From Xestospongia bergquistia (Eukaryota > Porifera > Demospongiae > Haplosclerida > Petrosiidae), in the NCBI GenBank assembly GCA_963965975.1, contig OZ014411.1, positions 24,039,249 to 24,103,248 on the forward strand: a stretch of DNA of 64,000 bases, given 5' to 3'. A model generated the notes under the pieces. It did not search any database. It was not told the origin of the DNA and saw only the letters and a list, made by a program, of their open reading frames with translations. The position numbers were made by a program, and so were the translations under genes. This document shows positions 25,026-35,337 of the stretch, piece after piece. Numbering within the stretch: the stretch's first letter is position 1; each line of letters begins with the position of its first letter.

Positions 25026-26206
25026 AATTATTACATTATTATTATCAATTATTATATAAAATTATTTATGTTACTTTGTTACTGTTACATAATACAAGTA
25101 TACCATGTACAATGTATCTGGATATGTTCAATTTTCTCTTGTATTTTGTAATGAGTGTACTTAGGACCAGTCCAGTTTGAAGTGCTATAACAAGTCTTAT
25201 ACTATAATTATAGTTAACAGGAATGAGGACTTCTCTGTAAAGAGAAAGTATACACAGATTAAGAATTTAATTAGTATTTAGCAGTTAAATGACAACTGAC
25301 CTCTTCCTGTCTGCTGTGGTCTGGTGTCAGATAATGTGGCCAATGATTTCTTTAATTTTATGACCCTTCATCTACAAATAGACGTACTGTATAATTATGA
25401 TCATACAGATAATAATAATTAATTTATTGTACACTTCATTGTATAGGACTAGTTGAAATCACTAATATAATATATACTACTGCTGTCTGTGTTTCCTTTC
25501 AGTATATATTATATCAAGTTGTACTTGGAACATCACATGTTAGTCACAAAATCATAATAGAAACAGAAACATTGATTTTAATATTAATATAAAATTGTGA
25601 AAATAGAAATACTTTAATTTTAGTCAATAAAAATGATGGTTGAACTGAGAGATACCTGGTGATCCACTAAAGACTAATTCATTGAAGATAATTGGGAGCG
25701 AAAGTGATAACACTAGATGTATGTTGTGTAACATTTTAAATAATGGCAGTGTTACCTACAAAATCAATTTAGATTGATGTATTTGTAAGATATAACCATG
25801 AATCTAATCTATAGTCTGAATGGAGAATAGAAGATAATGTCATAATTATTATACTCATACTTAACAATGTACAGTATGTGTAGATGAAACATTGACTAGA
25901 AATGAGGAGGTCATTAGTATTTAGCTAGTGGATGATTAGGGAACCACACAATTTTGATTGCTACATGTAAATCTAATATTTTATTCCATATTTATAATGA
26001 TGTGTACATGTCTCTTTAGTTCAATTTTACATGTATTGTATATCAGGACTATCAAATCAATTCTTTTTATCATATAAACTCTTGCTCTTTAACTATCATT
26101 AACAGAAAGGAATTCAACAGTCAAAAAATTAAAATGTCATAATTTTCACACAAACTAAATGTATACAAAATTGTTATACACTACTAAATTATACATTTGA
26201 TTCCAG
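25026..26206. other. Tail-to-tail spacer between ZCCHC7 and a TRIM relic
   Basis: Non-coding, but homologous to the spacers at 37449-38801, 44374-45735 and 50689-52059. Shared words include AAATTATTTATGTTAC, GGTGATCCACTAAAGACTAA and CATGTAAATCTAATA. It should hold the 3' ends of both convergent genes; AATAAAA overlaps the ZCCHC7 stop codon. Confidence 0.7.
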
Positions 26207-27149
26207 TCAGTATTTTAGCACTCTTGATCCATCCCATTCTGCTACATAGATATATCCAGCTTGATCAATGAAGATACCATATGGATGATGCTTATCACCA
26301 AATGAATGCAGAAGAGTTCTGTCAGTTCCATTAAACACAAATATACCATCACCTTTGTTATCTGTTGTTACATGGTTACTCACAACACAATCACCAGTCC
26401 CCATAAAAGCAACATCACCAACACATTGTACAATACCACTACTATATTGTCCAATATAATAATGTCCAACAGAATAAAATATTTCAATAATACCTTGTAT
26501 TGTTCCAATGTGAACATTACCAGTACCATCAGTTGATACACTATAAACTGTAGATTGACACTTCACCATTATTGATCTAACAAAAGACAAATCAGATCGA
26601 AGTACCTTGTTTTCACTACATAAAGTAACTTATCTTTACCAAAGTGTAATCTTATTGGATGATTAAATTGTAGTTCACCTGATCCCTTCTCTCCCACTGA
26701 TGTGACAAACTTCCCATCTAAACTAGCCTTTACTATCTTATTAACACAAGCTATATACATAATGTTATTAGCTTTATCAACAGCAATACCTCTGATCAAT
26801 TTTTACATTTAATTTATTGGCAGGAATAGTGTAAGCTATCTCTCCTTTGTTATTGTAGACTACAATATAATCCTCATCAAAAGTAACTCCTTTATCATTG
26901 ACATAAAGATAGGCTGGGTTTGATTTAATAGATACAGTTAGCATTCAGGTTCCTTTATTTACTATAGTCATGCACATTGATACTATATGGACAAGTAGTT
27001 TTGTCTTCGTTTTGTTTAATGACAGAGTCTAAACATGATTTACAGAATGTATGAAGACAATGGAGAAGACAAGGACCACGATAATAACGACCACAAAGTT
27101 TACAGTTAGTGGAAATACTAGAGGAAACAGGAGCAGGAACAGCAGGGAT
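26207..27149 (-). pseudogene. TRIM-NHL relic with large internal deletion
   Basis: It is homologous to the intact genes at 29872 and 38802. The 3' part (26207-26988) keeps much of the NHL propeller (SNHVTTDNKGDGIFVFNG, YIYVAEWDGSRVLKY) but is broken by frameshifts near 26590 and 26800. The 5' part (about 26993-27149) keeps the RING start (CKLCG, CLHTFC on the minus strand). Between them both B-boxes, the coiled coil and most of the filamin domain are gone. The two halves meet at GGAC (26989-26992), a tetramer present at both deletion ends in the intact copies. The normal start codon region is also lost: homology stops at about 27149, where other copies continue into the ATG. Non-functional as a TRIM protein. 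Confidence 0.9.
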
Positions 27150-27534
27150 TAATTATAGCTACGACAAGGTAAGTCAACAGTCATTAGATGAAGAAAGTTA
27201 TCCAAAGCTGGAGCACTTGAGGAACTAAAAGAGTTGTTATAAATTTAGATAATGAAAAAGAGTATTTTGGTAATGATTTATATATTTTTAAGCCCCTATC
27301 AAATTAAAATATATTATAATTACTAGCGTCGTTCTAGTTTGCTTATATTAAGTAGGACTAGTTTTATTCTTGGCCCTTAAAAATATAGTTTTAGTTTAAT
27401 TATTTTAACAGTTTCATCGATTTTAGTAAGCACATTCATAGGTGCCGTTAATAAGATACATAAGAGGATACTACGTGTCCCACAATAGCATGAAGACAAA
27501 ATGTGCAGTACATATAAAAAGAAACTAAAACAAT

Positions 27535-27870
27535 CATATTGCCAGTGTGTTGTAGCCCAGTGTTCTGCAATGCACCAGACCTCTTAGATGGTTACCAGCA
27601 TACTCGTAAGAGTATCCGAAAGGCCGACTAGGTTAAGGCTGGTAGTCTCCCTGATGAGGCTAGTATATTTGTGGGGCCCGGTTTCTCCTGACGATGACTG
27701 CGTTGACATCCCAGAGGCTGGTTTGAAGTGAGGACGAAGCTCCAGCCAGGATTACATCGTCTTCGGACGAGGGTTAAAAAAAACCAACGGTGGGGGTCCC
27801 AGCTAGCAATAGCATGCAGGGAATCCTGGGTGAGTCTGGAGGGATCGTTTGGGCAACACACAAGGTTTTT
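27535..27870. repeat. GC-rich island, possible retroelement fragment
   Basis: The base composition differs sharply from the flanks (about half G+C against about 30%), with several CpG and short runs such as GGGGCCCGG and GGTGGGGGTCCC. The word TAGCCCAGTGT (27553) resembles a pol III A box, but no convincing B box follows. The reverse strand is open for 77 codons without a recognisable domain. It looks like an inserted element, perhaps a SINE or LINE tail. Family not identified. Confidence 0.35.
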
Positions 27871-28789
27871 TTTATAAATGTAGATTTATTTATTTAAAGC
27901 TACTGGGAAACTACCTATCAGTAGAATTGGCTCTCAAACTATCATAGAGAACATTTCACGAATTTGCTTAAGTTGTATGGTATATACAAAATATGCAATT
28001 GGTATTACAAACGTAAAACTTACAAAGAGAATTTCATAAAATATTATTAGCATATTATTTTATATAATAATTTTTTATTGTTTTGACTGGTTTAATAGAT
28101 ACAGGGAATCTAATAAAAAATCAAAGACATGATATTTAGATACGTCATGATTGAAGTCATAATATCTGACCACTAATATATATATATATATTTACTTATT
28201 TTAGGAGCAATTAATATTTACGTTATGTATATTTTTGAGTGTCTAGGTAGCCTATAATTATAAAAAACACCATACTTTAATGTAAAATTAATAACATTGT
28301 TTTTCATGTTACTTTTTATTTTACTTTTTTACATTTACATGTATTTGTTGTTTATTTTTTGCTGGTCAAGTTTAAAAAAAGATAGTAAGAAAAAATTATA
28401 GATTTCATCTTATGATACTATGATATTACAATGTCATATACTAACATTTGAGACAATACATGTACATGTATTTAAGTAACAAGTCAAAATAAATTAAGGT
28501 TCTGCCTCCAGTGAGGTTGTCATTGGTACAGTTGTATACTTCCACCTACTCACAAAAAATTATGACGTCATTCGCCCAATGAACAATTAACTATAAATAA
28601 CCATTCATCATTAATAAAGTTAACCAATCACCTTTACTGTATTAATATCATGCAACTTGCACATTAATATGTGCTTGTAATTAAATTATAATTTCCATAC
28701 TAAAAAGCACAGTAATTGTCATATAAATACGATGTCAAGATCAGTCGAGATCATCTAACTGAAGCACATTTTCAGATAAAGCAAATGAA

Positions 28790-28897
28790 ATGGACCAGGA
28801 GCTGATGGCAGCGACTAAAGTTAATAACTATAAGAAAATTAGAGAAAAGATGATTAGAAAAGTACTGTTAATATTACAACTATTGTTAATTTGCTAG
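28790..28897 (+). CDS. Possible short ORF or first exon, 35 aa
   Basis: ATG at 28790, stop at 28895. The peptide begins MDQELMAATKVNNYKKIREK and ends hydrophobic. A TATAAATAC sequence lies about 70 bp upstream, at a fitting distance for a core promoter. No partner exon was found, so this may be chance or the remnant of a gene start. Confidence 0.2.
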   Translation: MDQELMAATKVNNYKKIREKMIRKVLLILQLLLIC

Positions 28898-29513
28898 AAT
28901 GTTGGTGGATTACCAGTTGAAATTGCGTCTATAATTACATTGCTTTTACATCAAACAAAATATAATGAATATATATATAATATCAAATATATATTCTGAA
29001 AATGTGATGATGATGATGTAAATGAAAAGAGGTCATGAGTATTATTATCTAAACCAAACTCACTTCTACAAAAATTTTGATCACTTGTATTACTTGCAAT
29101 TGATTGACTACATGTAAATCTAATATACATTAATTAATATGTAATGTTTCTTCCAACACAAAAGTTTACAATGATGGTAAAAAGTTTACATGTACATACT
29201 ATATTACAGGCACATTAATTGTCATAGTGTTGTACTACTTATCTATTTCTGTTATCATTGTGTCTGATACATGTAGTGACATGTATCTGTTTGTTGTTTG
29301 CACAATTTGTCTGTTTTGTGTACATGTAAGCAGCTGCTAACAGTTAAAATTTTATTTAAGTGCAATATATTAGGATTATCAATCAATTCTTGTTAAAAAA
29401 GTTGCTGTTTTGTTCATACAATGAACAATCAAAATAGTATGTCTATTAGTTATTAGTATGTTATGTTTACACATAATTAAATATATATAAAAATCACTAA
29501 ATTATACATTTGT

Positions 29514-29555
29514 TTCCAGTCAGTATTTTAACACTTTTGATCCACTCCATTCTGT
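29514..29555 (-). pseudogene. NHL C-terminal tail fragment
   Basis: CAGTCAGTATTTTAACACTT and the following bases match the stop codon and last ~13 codons of the TRIM-NHL genes, then homology stops. It is a scrap of another copy, 320 bp downstream of the intact gene's own stop. Confidence 0.75.
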
Positions 29556-29871
29556 TTGTTGTCTGCACTCTTTGTCTGTTCTAATGAAGTTGTGACATGA
29601 CAGTTTTTTCTATCAAATTGTCCAATTTTACATGTACATGTAAGACTATTGAATCAATTTTTTTAATACTGACTTTCAGTTAATATTCAGTTCAATTTTA
29701 GATGTACTATATGAGGACTATCAAATCAATTCTTTTTATCATATGAATTAACTCTTGTTCTTTAAAGTCATTAAAAGATTAGTAATAGACAAGAAAGTCA
29801 CAAATAAAAAATAGATAATTACAATGTTACAAATTTCAAACAAAATTAATGTGTGCAAAAATTGATTTCAG

Positions 29872-32034
29872 TCAGTATTTTAATACTCTTGATCCACCAT
29901 ATTCTGCTACATAGATATATCCTGCTTGATCAATGAAGACACCACATGGATAACGATTGTCACCAAATGAGCGAAGGAGAGTTTTGCTGTTTCCACAAAA
30001 TACAAGTATACCATTAAATTTGGTTCGTGATATGTGGTTACTCACAACACAATCACCATTCCTCATAAAAGCAATATCACCAACACGCTGCACTATACCA
30101 CTACCATATTGTCCAATATAATCTCCAACAGAAGAAAATATTTCAATAATACCTTCAGCTGTTCCAACATGAATGTTACCAGTACTATCAGTTGATACAC
30201 TATAAACTTTAGACTGACACTTCACCATTATTGATCTAACAAAAGACAAGTCAGATCGAAGTACCTGAACACGTTTGTTCCTGTTATCAGCTACATAAAG
30301 TAACTCATCTTTACCAAAGTGTAAGCCCATTGGAAAGTTAAATTGTAGTTCACCAGATCCACTCTCTCCCACTGATGTGATAAACTTCCCATCTAAAGTA
30401 GCCTTTACTATTTTATTAGTACCAGCACTAGCTATATACATAATGTTATTAGCCTTATCCACAGCAATACCTTTGGCTGATATTACATTTAATTTAAGAG
30501 CAGGAATAGTTAATATATTTCCTTTGTCATTATAGACTAAAATAGAGCCATCACTAAAAGTAACATAAATATCCCCTTCATCATCAACATAAAGATAGGT
30601 TGGGTTTGGTTTAGTAGGTACAATTAGAATTGAATTCTTTATTTTGCTATAGTCACGTACATTTATGCTATACGGACTGTCCTTGATATTGTCATTGTAT
30701 AGCTGTACATGAAGTAAATTACTACCTTGAGATGTGGGTGGGGGAAGGATCAACTCATACCTTCCTACTTCCTTATAACATACACTAACTTCACTGACAT
30801 TTGATGATGACTTGTCAGTTAGCTTTGAACATATAATATATTCATCCACTGTTTTCTTTCCTGTTTTGTCACAAATCTCAAGAACAAGAGAACATCTACC
30901 ACGATTTGGTATACCAATTGGTTGTTTAGGATTGATATCAACTAGACTACAATCTAAAGGTGGAGGACATGATGAAACTGAAGAGAGCTTTGAAATGGCT
31001 GATAGTACAGGCTTTGGATCTAATGTACAGTAGATATTATCATTACTGACTGCTTCAAGTTTAGTTCGATCCACTTCTTTCATTAATGAACTTATCATTT
31101 CACTCAAAGTACATTTAATAGCTAGGAACTCTGTTGGAGAATACTCTTGACTAACTTCACTAGATGTACTCAAAACACACTCAATGTCACTAATAAGTTC
31201 ATTCAAACTCTCTAATTGACTCTGTAAAGCACTACTTTTAGTTAAAGCAAATACATCAACCTCCTTTAGTAGCTCTTGATGACGTTTCTCTAAGGCAGCA
31301 ATAACAGACTGGAATATATCATTGATATGACTTTTAACAGCCTCTCTACAATTTGTAACAGACAACATGACAGACTCTACCTTCTCTTTTGTCTGAGACA
31401 CTGTGGACTGTGCTTTCTTTAATGATGAAAGTGAATTAGTAATGTCAGCATTTTCTACTTTGATAGCTTCTTGTATACGACAATACTTGTGTTCTTTGTG
31501 TTCAAACATGTAACATTCATGACATATCAAACTACTACATGTAGTACAGTAGTACTCAAGGACTTTACCAGGGTGATCAGCACAGTAAACTAGTGAAGAT
31601 GTTAATGATGTTGATATGCTTGTTAGAGCTTCCACTTTGTGATCACGAAGAATACGCAAGCTTTTATGAGACTTAATACAAAGTGAACAAAGATTAGCAT
31701 CACATTGATGACAGTATGCTTCAGCCTGATCTTTGCTATCACAACTACCACATGATTGCTCAGATTGAATCTTAGCTAAACGACGCGCAATGGCTGCTTC
31801 GTTCTCGAGTCGTACGTGTCGAGGTAAACGATGCGGGGGATGTGGACTGACCTTGTGACAAGTGGGACAAGTAGTTTTGTCTTCATTTTGTTTAACTACA
31901 AAGTCTAAACATGATTTACAGAATGTATGAAGACAATGGAGAAGACGAGGATCACGATAATAACCACCACAAAGTTTACAGTTAGTGGAAGTACTAGAGG
32001 GAACAGGAGCAGCAGGGATACCACTAGTAGCCAT
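29872..32034 (-). CDS. TRIM-NHL protein copy 1 (RING, B-boxes, coiled coil, filamin, NHL)
   Basis: Intact single exon, 720 aa from the ATG at 32034. This start (MATSGIPAAPV) is shared by all copies; the in-frame ATG at 32067 is not, being ATA in the others. Domains: C3HC4 RING about residues 19-61 (CKLC, CLHTFCKSC, CPTC); B-box 1 about 94-137 (CGSC, CHQC, C.LC); B-box 2 about 149-190 (CADH, CTTC, CHEC); coiled coil about 190-330; filamin/Ig-like about 355-465 (DSPYSINVRDYS at the end); NHL propeller about 480-720 (GIAVDKANNIMYIA, GLHFGKDELLYVAD, GVFIDQAGYIYVAE). This is the TRIM2/3/71 class: E3 ubiquitin ligases whose NHL propeller binds RNA or protein. The zinc ligands look complete. The gene faces away from a relic TRIM and has a TATA-like box just upstream. 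Lack of introns suggests an ancestral retrocopy or intron loss. Confidence 0.93.
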   Translation of the reverse strand: MATSGIPAAPVPSSTSTNCKLCGGYYRDPRLLHCLHTFCKSCLDFVVKQNEDKTTCPTCHKVSPHPPHRLPRHVRLENEAAIARRLAKIQSEQSCGSCDSKDQAEAYCHQCDANLCSLCIKSHKSLRILRDHKVEALTSISTSLTSSLVYCADHPGKVLEYYCTTCSSLICHECYMFEHKEHKYCRIQEAIKVENADITNSLSSLKKAQSTVSQTKEKVESVMLSVTNCREAVKSHINDIFQSVIAALEKRHQELLKEVDVFALTKSSALQSQLESLNELISDIECVLSTSSEVSQEYSPTEFLAIKCTLSEMISSLMKEVDRTKLEAVSNDNIYCTLDPKPVLSAISKLSSVSSCPPPLDCSLVDINPKQPIGIPNRGRCSLVLEICDKTGKKTVDEYIICSKLTDKSSSNVSEVSVCYKEVGRYELILPPPTSQGSNLLHVQLYNDNIKDSPYSINVRDYSKIKNSILIVPTKPNPTYLYVDDEGDIYVTFSDGSILVYNDKGNILTIPALKLNVISAKGIAVDKANNIMYIASAGTNKIVKATLDGKFITSVGESGSGELQFNFPMGLHFGKDELLYVADNRNKRVQVLRSDLSFVRSIMVKCQSKVYSVSTDSTGNIHVGTAEGIIEIFSSVGDYIGQYGSGIVQRVGDIAFMRNGDCVVSNHISRTKFNGILVFCGNSKTLLRSFGDNRYPCGVFIDQAGYIYVAEYGGSRVLKY
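30671..30990 (-). other. Filamin-type domain region within TRIM copy 1
   Basis: It encodes about 107 residues from the DCSLVDINPKQPIGIP region to the DSPYSINVR end, a filamin/Ig-like repeat between coiled coil and NHL, as in the TRIM2/3/71 class. Paralogs differ by small indels here (for example in the KKVTVEEHVIRAK segment), which accounts for part of the 720-723 aa length differences. Confidence 0.7.
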
Positions 32035-32075
32035 CTTTGCAGCGAACTCAGCCACACCTTCAAGCATGCAACAAA

Positions 32076-32090
32076 GTTCTATTTAAAGCG
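32076..32090 (-). promoter_or_regulatory. TATA-like element of TRIM copy 1
   Basis: Read on the minus strand, CGCTTTAAATAGAAC lies about 45 bp before the ATG. The core CTTTAAATAGAA is present at the same position in all four full-length copies, while nearby bases differ. This suggests a core promoter with a very short 5' UTR. Confidence 0.5.
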
Positions 32091-32455
32091 CACAATACGT
32101 GAGGATATTGCTTACTGTTGGCTGGGTTCTGTTTATCATGTCCAGTCGAAAGTATATTCTCATATCCTCACCTCCTTATGATAATGATACTTGTATAACT
32201 GATCTGATCTATCTTTCTATGAAAGTGCAGTCTTGTACATGTTATGTCAGCCTATCTATTTTGCTTATATATGTAAAGATTATATCTAGGAGGTATCTTG
32301 GTCTATGTTCTATTAAATGCTTGAATGTTGCAAAACCTATAGTGGTAAATAGGCAAATAAAAACTTTGATAGCTTCTCTTGAATGGAACTACATTGTGTA
32401 TATTGAAGTCCTCTTTTTGATGTCTGAACTGTACTTTCTATTGGGTTGTTAACAT

Positions 32456-33115
32456 TTTCATTTTCATCTTGACTAGCTATAAATATCCACATGACTTATG
32501 TGTTTATGATGTCCATTAATTGTTAATAATATATTTGGATTCTTTAATTTATTGACATGTATGCTAGTTATGTTACTTTAATGAACTTAATAAAATAAAT
32601 TTGAGTTTATATTTATCTGTAATACATGTGACATACATTGTTCATGAACTAGCAATAAATAAAACATTTTGAACAATACCTAATAACATTATAATTCTAT
32701 AATGTCTGATTAACTTCCTACATAACAATTAACTACTATTATTAAGGGTATGGAACAGAAGCAACTAATGAACATACAACTCACTCTGATCTATTAGAGT
32801 AGCTTCAATAGGATATCTTTCACTACTATTGTGTAGTTTTATAAAAACTCATGAACATTAATTTGTATTGACAGTACTTTGAACTGTTCGTGCAAATTAC
32901 TGTTTCTATTAATATCTCACACCTTCATTATCATTGTATCGTGTTACAACAGACTGAGAGACTAGAGGAGGCTGTAAAATACCCAAACAAAGCTGAATTG
33001 TTTATTGTTCAAGATTTGAGAGTAGCAAACTGAGAGACTTATTCTTACTGCTCAAATAGTTTATACCAAGGCTCAAAGTTGTCATGAGACATGACAATCT
33101 CAATGAATATTATTG
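32456..33115 (-). pseudogene. Relic of a fibrinogen-like (FReD) gene inside the TRIM array
   Basis: Two blocks match the intact gene at 56758-57882 and its flank. The block at about 32456-32830 matches 56500-56830 (the last codons and 3' flank, including the 'GAACATACAACTCA' stop region) plus a scrap of 57068. The block at about 32930-33115 matches the 57480-57620 region and the relic at 58385. The order of pieces and the many gaps exclude function. It shows that FReD and TRIM copies have been shuffled together. Confidence 0.75.
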
Positions 33116-34405
33116 TTGGGTTTGGTTGAAGGGTTACATTATAAATTAACTAATAATTATTAATTGTAATGAATACTTTAGCAATAATATGAAAATATGA
33201 CTTGTGTTGGAGGACCAGTTGTTAAGTTCATATGTCAAAACCTTCAATACTGATTGGGAAGCATTTTGATGAGACAAGTGGTACTATGATGGTATCAAGT
33301 TGGATATAGTAATGAAACTGTTGTATCTACTCTCTCCTATAATTAAGGACACATAAACTAACACTGTTGGGTGTGGGTATACTCATGCATTCTTGTATGT
33401 AGCTAGCTGCAATTTCTTCTTCCATATTGAGAATTTTGTTGTCATCTTCAATGTTGTCCAATAAATACTCCTTTTTACAAGTTGATATGAAGATATTGAT
33501 CGCAACTTTGAATTCTACAGTTCTTCTATCATGATAATTTATTAATAGCAGAGATATTGTAAGTAATGTAGAAAACATTTGACACTTATTTTATTTATTC
33601 AGTATATACTATTTGTACTACATCAGTAGTAACGTATAATCATTAATATTACATTTTGACAATTGATTATTTGTTAATTATTATTTTTGGATAACTACAT
33701 TTTGTGTTGTTAATATAAAAGATATTATTATTATTTAGTTATTATAATAAAGGTGTCTTTTTTAAACTAATTTTAGTAACTGCAATTGTTAATCAGTACA
33801 ATTATGATAGAGACAGAAACATTTGATTTAAATAATAATATAAAAGTTATAAGTAAATAAAAAGAGGGAAATAGAAATACATTAAGTCAATAAAATAATG
33901 GTTGCATTGACTTGTTTTCTAATCAACTTATGACTAACTCATTGAAGATGGTTATTGCCTGTGTGATGATAAAGATGTTATGTTTTATAATATTTAAAAC
34001 AATGAGTGTTAACTACAGAATGCATTACATGATTGGCACTTGGAAGACGTGACCATCCATTAAAGGTGGAGATATAAGTATTAGGGATACATGTTGAGTT
34101 TTAAAAATCTGACTAAAACTAAAGGTATATGTCAGTTTCAAAAAGCTTTTAAGATTGTTGTTATAACCTAGATTTAATGTACATGTGTAGTACTTAACAA
34201 TGTAAATAACAACATAATATACTTTAATTATGTTGCATCAACTTGAGACAATTCAATTTTACATTTAATATACAGGACTGTCAAATCAATTCTTTGTTAT
34301 AATGTTAACTTATTCGTTTAAAGTCAGTAAAAAAATTGAATAGAAAAGACACTAAACAATAAAAAATAGATTAATACAATGTTTACACAAAAAAATTGAT
34401 TTCAG
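33116..34405. other. Spacer, partly homologous to the TRIM 3' spacers
   Basis: No gene was supported. The part from about 33800 on (GAGACAGAAACATTTGATTT, AAGTAAATAAAAAGAG) resembles the downstream spacers of the other TRIM copies. The 83-codon minus-strand frame at 33327-33578 has no recognisable feature. Confidence 0.5.
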
Positions 34406-35251
34406 TCAGTATTTTAACACTCTTGATCCACCAAATTCTGCTACATAGATATATCCTGATTGATTAATGAAGACACCATATGGATAACAATTATTTTTAC
34501 CAAACAAATGCAAGAGAATTTTGTCAGTTCCACGAAACACAAGTATACTGTTACTTTTGGTACCTAATATATGGTTACTCACAACACAGTCACCATTCCC
34601 AATAATAGTAATATCACCAACACACTGCACTATACCACTACCATATTGTCCAATATAATGTCCAATAGAAGAAAATATTTCAATAATACCTTCATATGTT
34701 CCAACATGAATGTTACCAGTACTATCAGTTGATATACCAATTACTTTAGATTGATACTTCACCTTTATTGACTTAACAAAAAACAAGTCAGATTGAAGTA
34801 CCTGAACATGCTTGTTTTCACAATCAGCTACATAAAGTAAATCATCTTTACCACAGTGTAATCCCAGTGGAGAATTAAATTGTAGTTCACCAGATCCACT
34901 CTCTCCCACTGATGTAATGAGCTTCCTATCTAAAGTAGCCTTTACTATCTTATTAGTACCAGCACAAGCTATATACATAATGTTATTAGATTTATCCACA
35001 GCAATGATATAGTACGAACTATATTTCCTTTGTCATTATAGACTACAATAGAGCCATCATTAAAAGTAACATAAATATTTCTTTTATCATGGACATAAAG
35101 GTAGGCTGGGTTTGGTTTAGTAGACACAGTTAGTATTGGTTCCTTTATTTTACTATAGTCACATACATTGATACTATATGAACTGTCCTTGATAATGTCA
35201 TTGTATAGCTGTACTTGAAGTAAATAATTACCTTCAGATGTGGGTGGGTCA
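34406..35251 (-). pseudogene. TRIM-NHL relic, C-terminal part only
   Basis: The NHL propeller is open for 197 codons (GLHCGKDDLLYVAD, GVFINQSGYIYVAE, VLKY end). About 35 bases upstream of GIAVDK are then deleted (the other copies read CCTCTGGC...TTATCAGCAGG here), which breaks the frame. Homology continues through the first NHL strand and the end of the filamin domain and stops at 35251, inside the filamin domain. RING, B-boxes and coiled coil are absent. There it is joined directly to a piece of another NHL C-terminus. It could at most encode an isolated propeller. Confidence 0.88.
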
Positions 35252-35337
35252 ATTCTGCTACATAGATATATCCTGCTTGATCTTTGAAGACGCCAACAGT
35301 ATAGTGAGTATTACCAAAAGAGTGGAGAAAAATTTTT
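35252..35337 (-). pseudogene. NHL tail fragment at a duplication junction
   Basis: TTCTGCTACATAGATATATC begins a piece of the last NHL strand (YIYVAE region), followed after about 85 bp by sequence from the ZCCHC7 intron. Longer equivalents with the stop codon occur at 41971-42080 and 48287-48395. Confidence 0.75.

Larger units (their letters stand above)
27150..29513. other. Non-coding stretch between TRIM relic and intact TRIM
   Basis: AT-rich except for a GC-rich block at 27535-27870, listed separately. There is a short TA run near 28170-28190 and a possible short first exon at 28790. Otherwise nothing was recognised. Confidence 0.5.

Noticed and set aside
27553..27563. Pol III A-box-like word, possible tRNA or SINE
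   Set aside because: No B box or cloverleaf could be found at a proper distance, so no tRNA is called.
30812..31033. Plus-strand 73-75 codon frames antisense to the TRIM genes (also 39745, 46676)
   Set aside because: Shadow frames of conserved TRIM coding sequence; no independent features.
33327..33578. Minus-strand 83-codon frame
   Set aside because: A hydrophobic start followed by a charged region might look secreted, but there is no domain, no paralog in the window and no coding-like composition.
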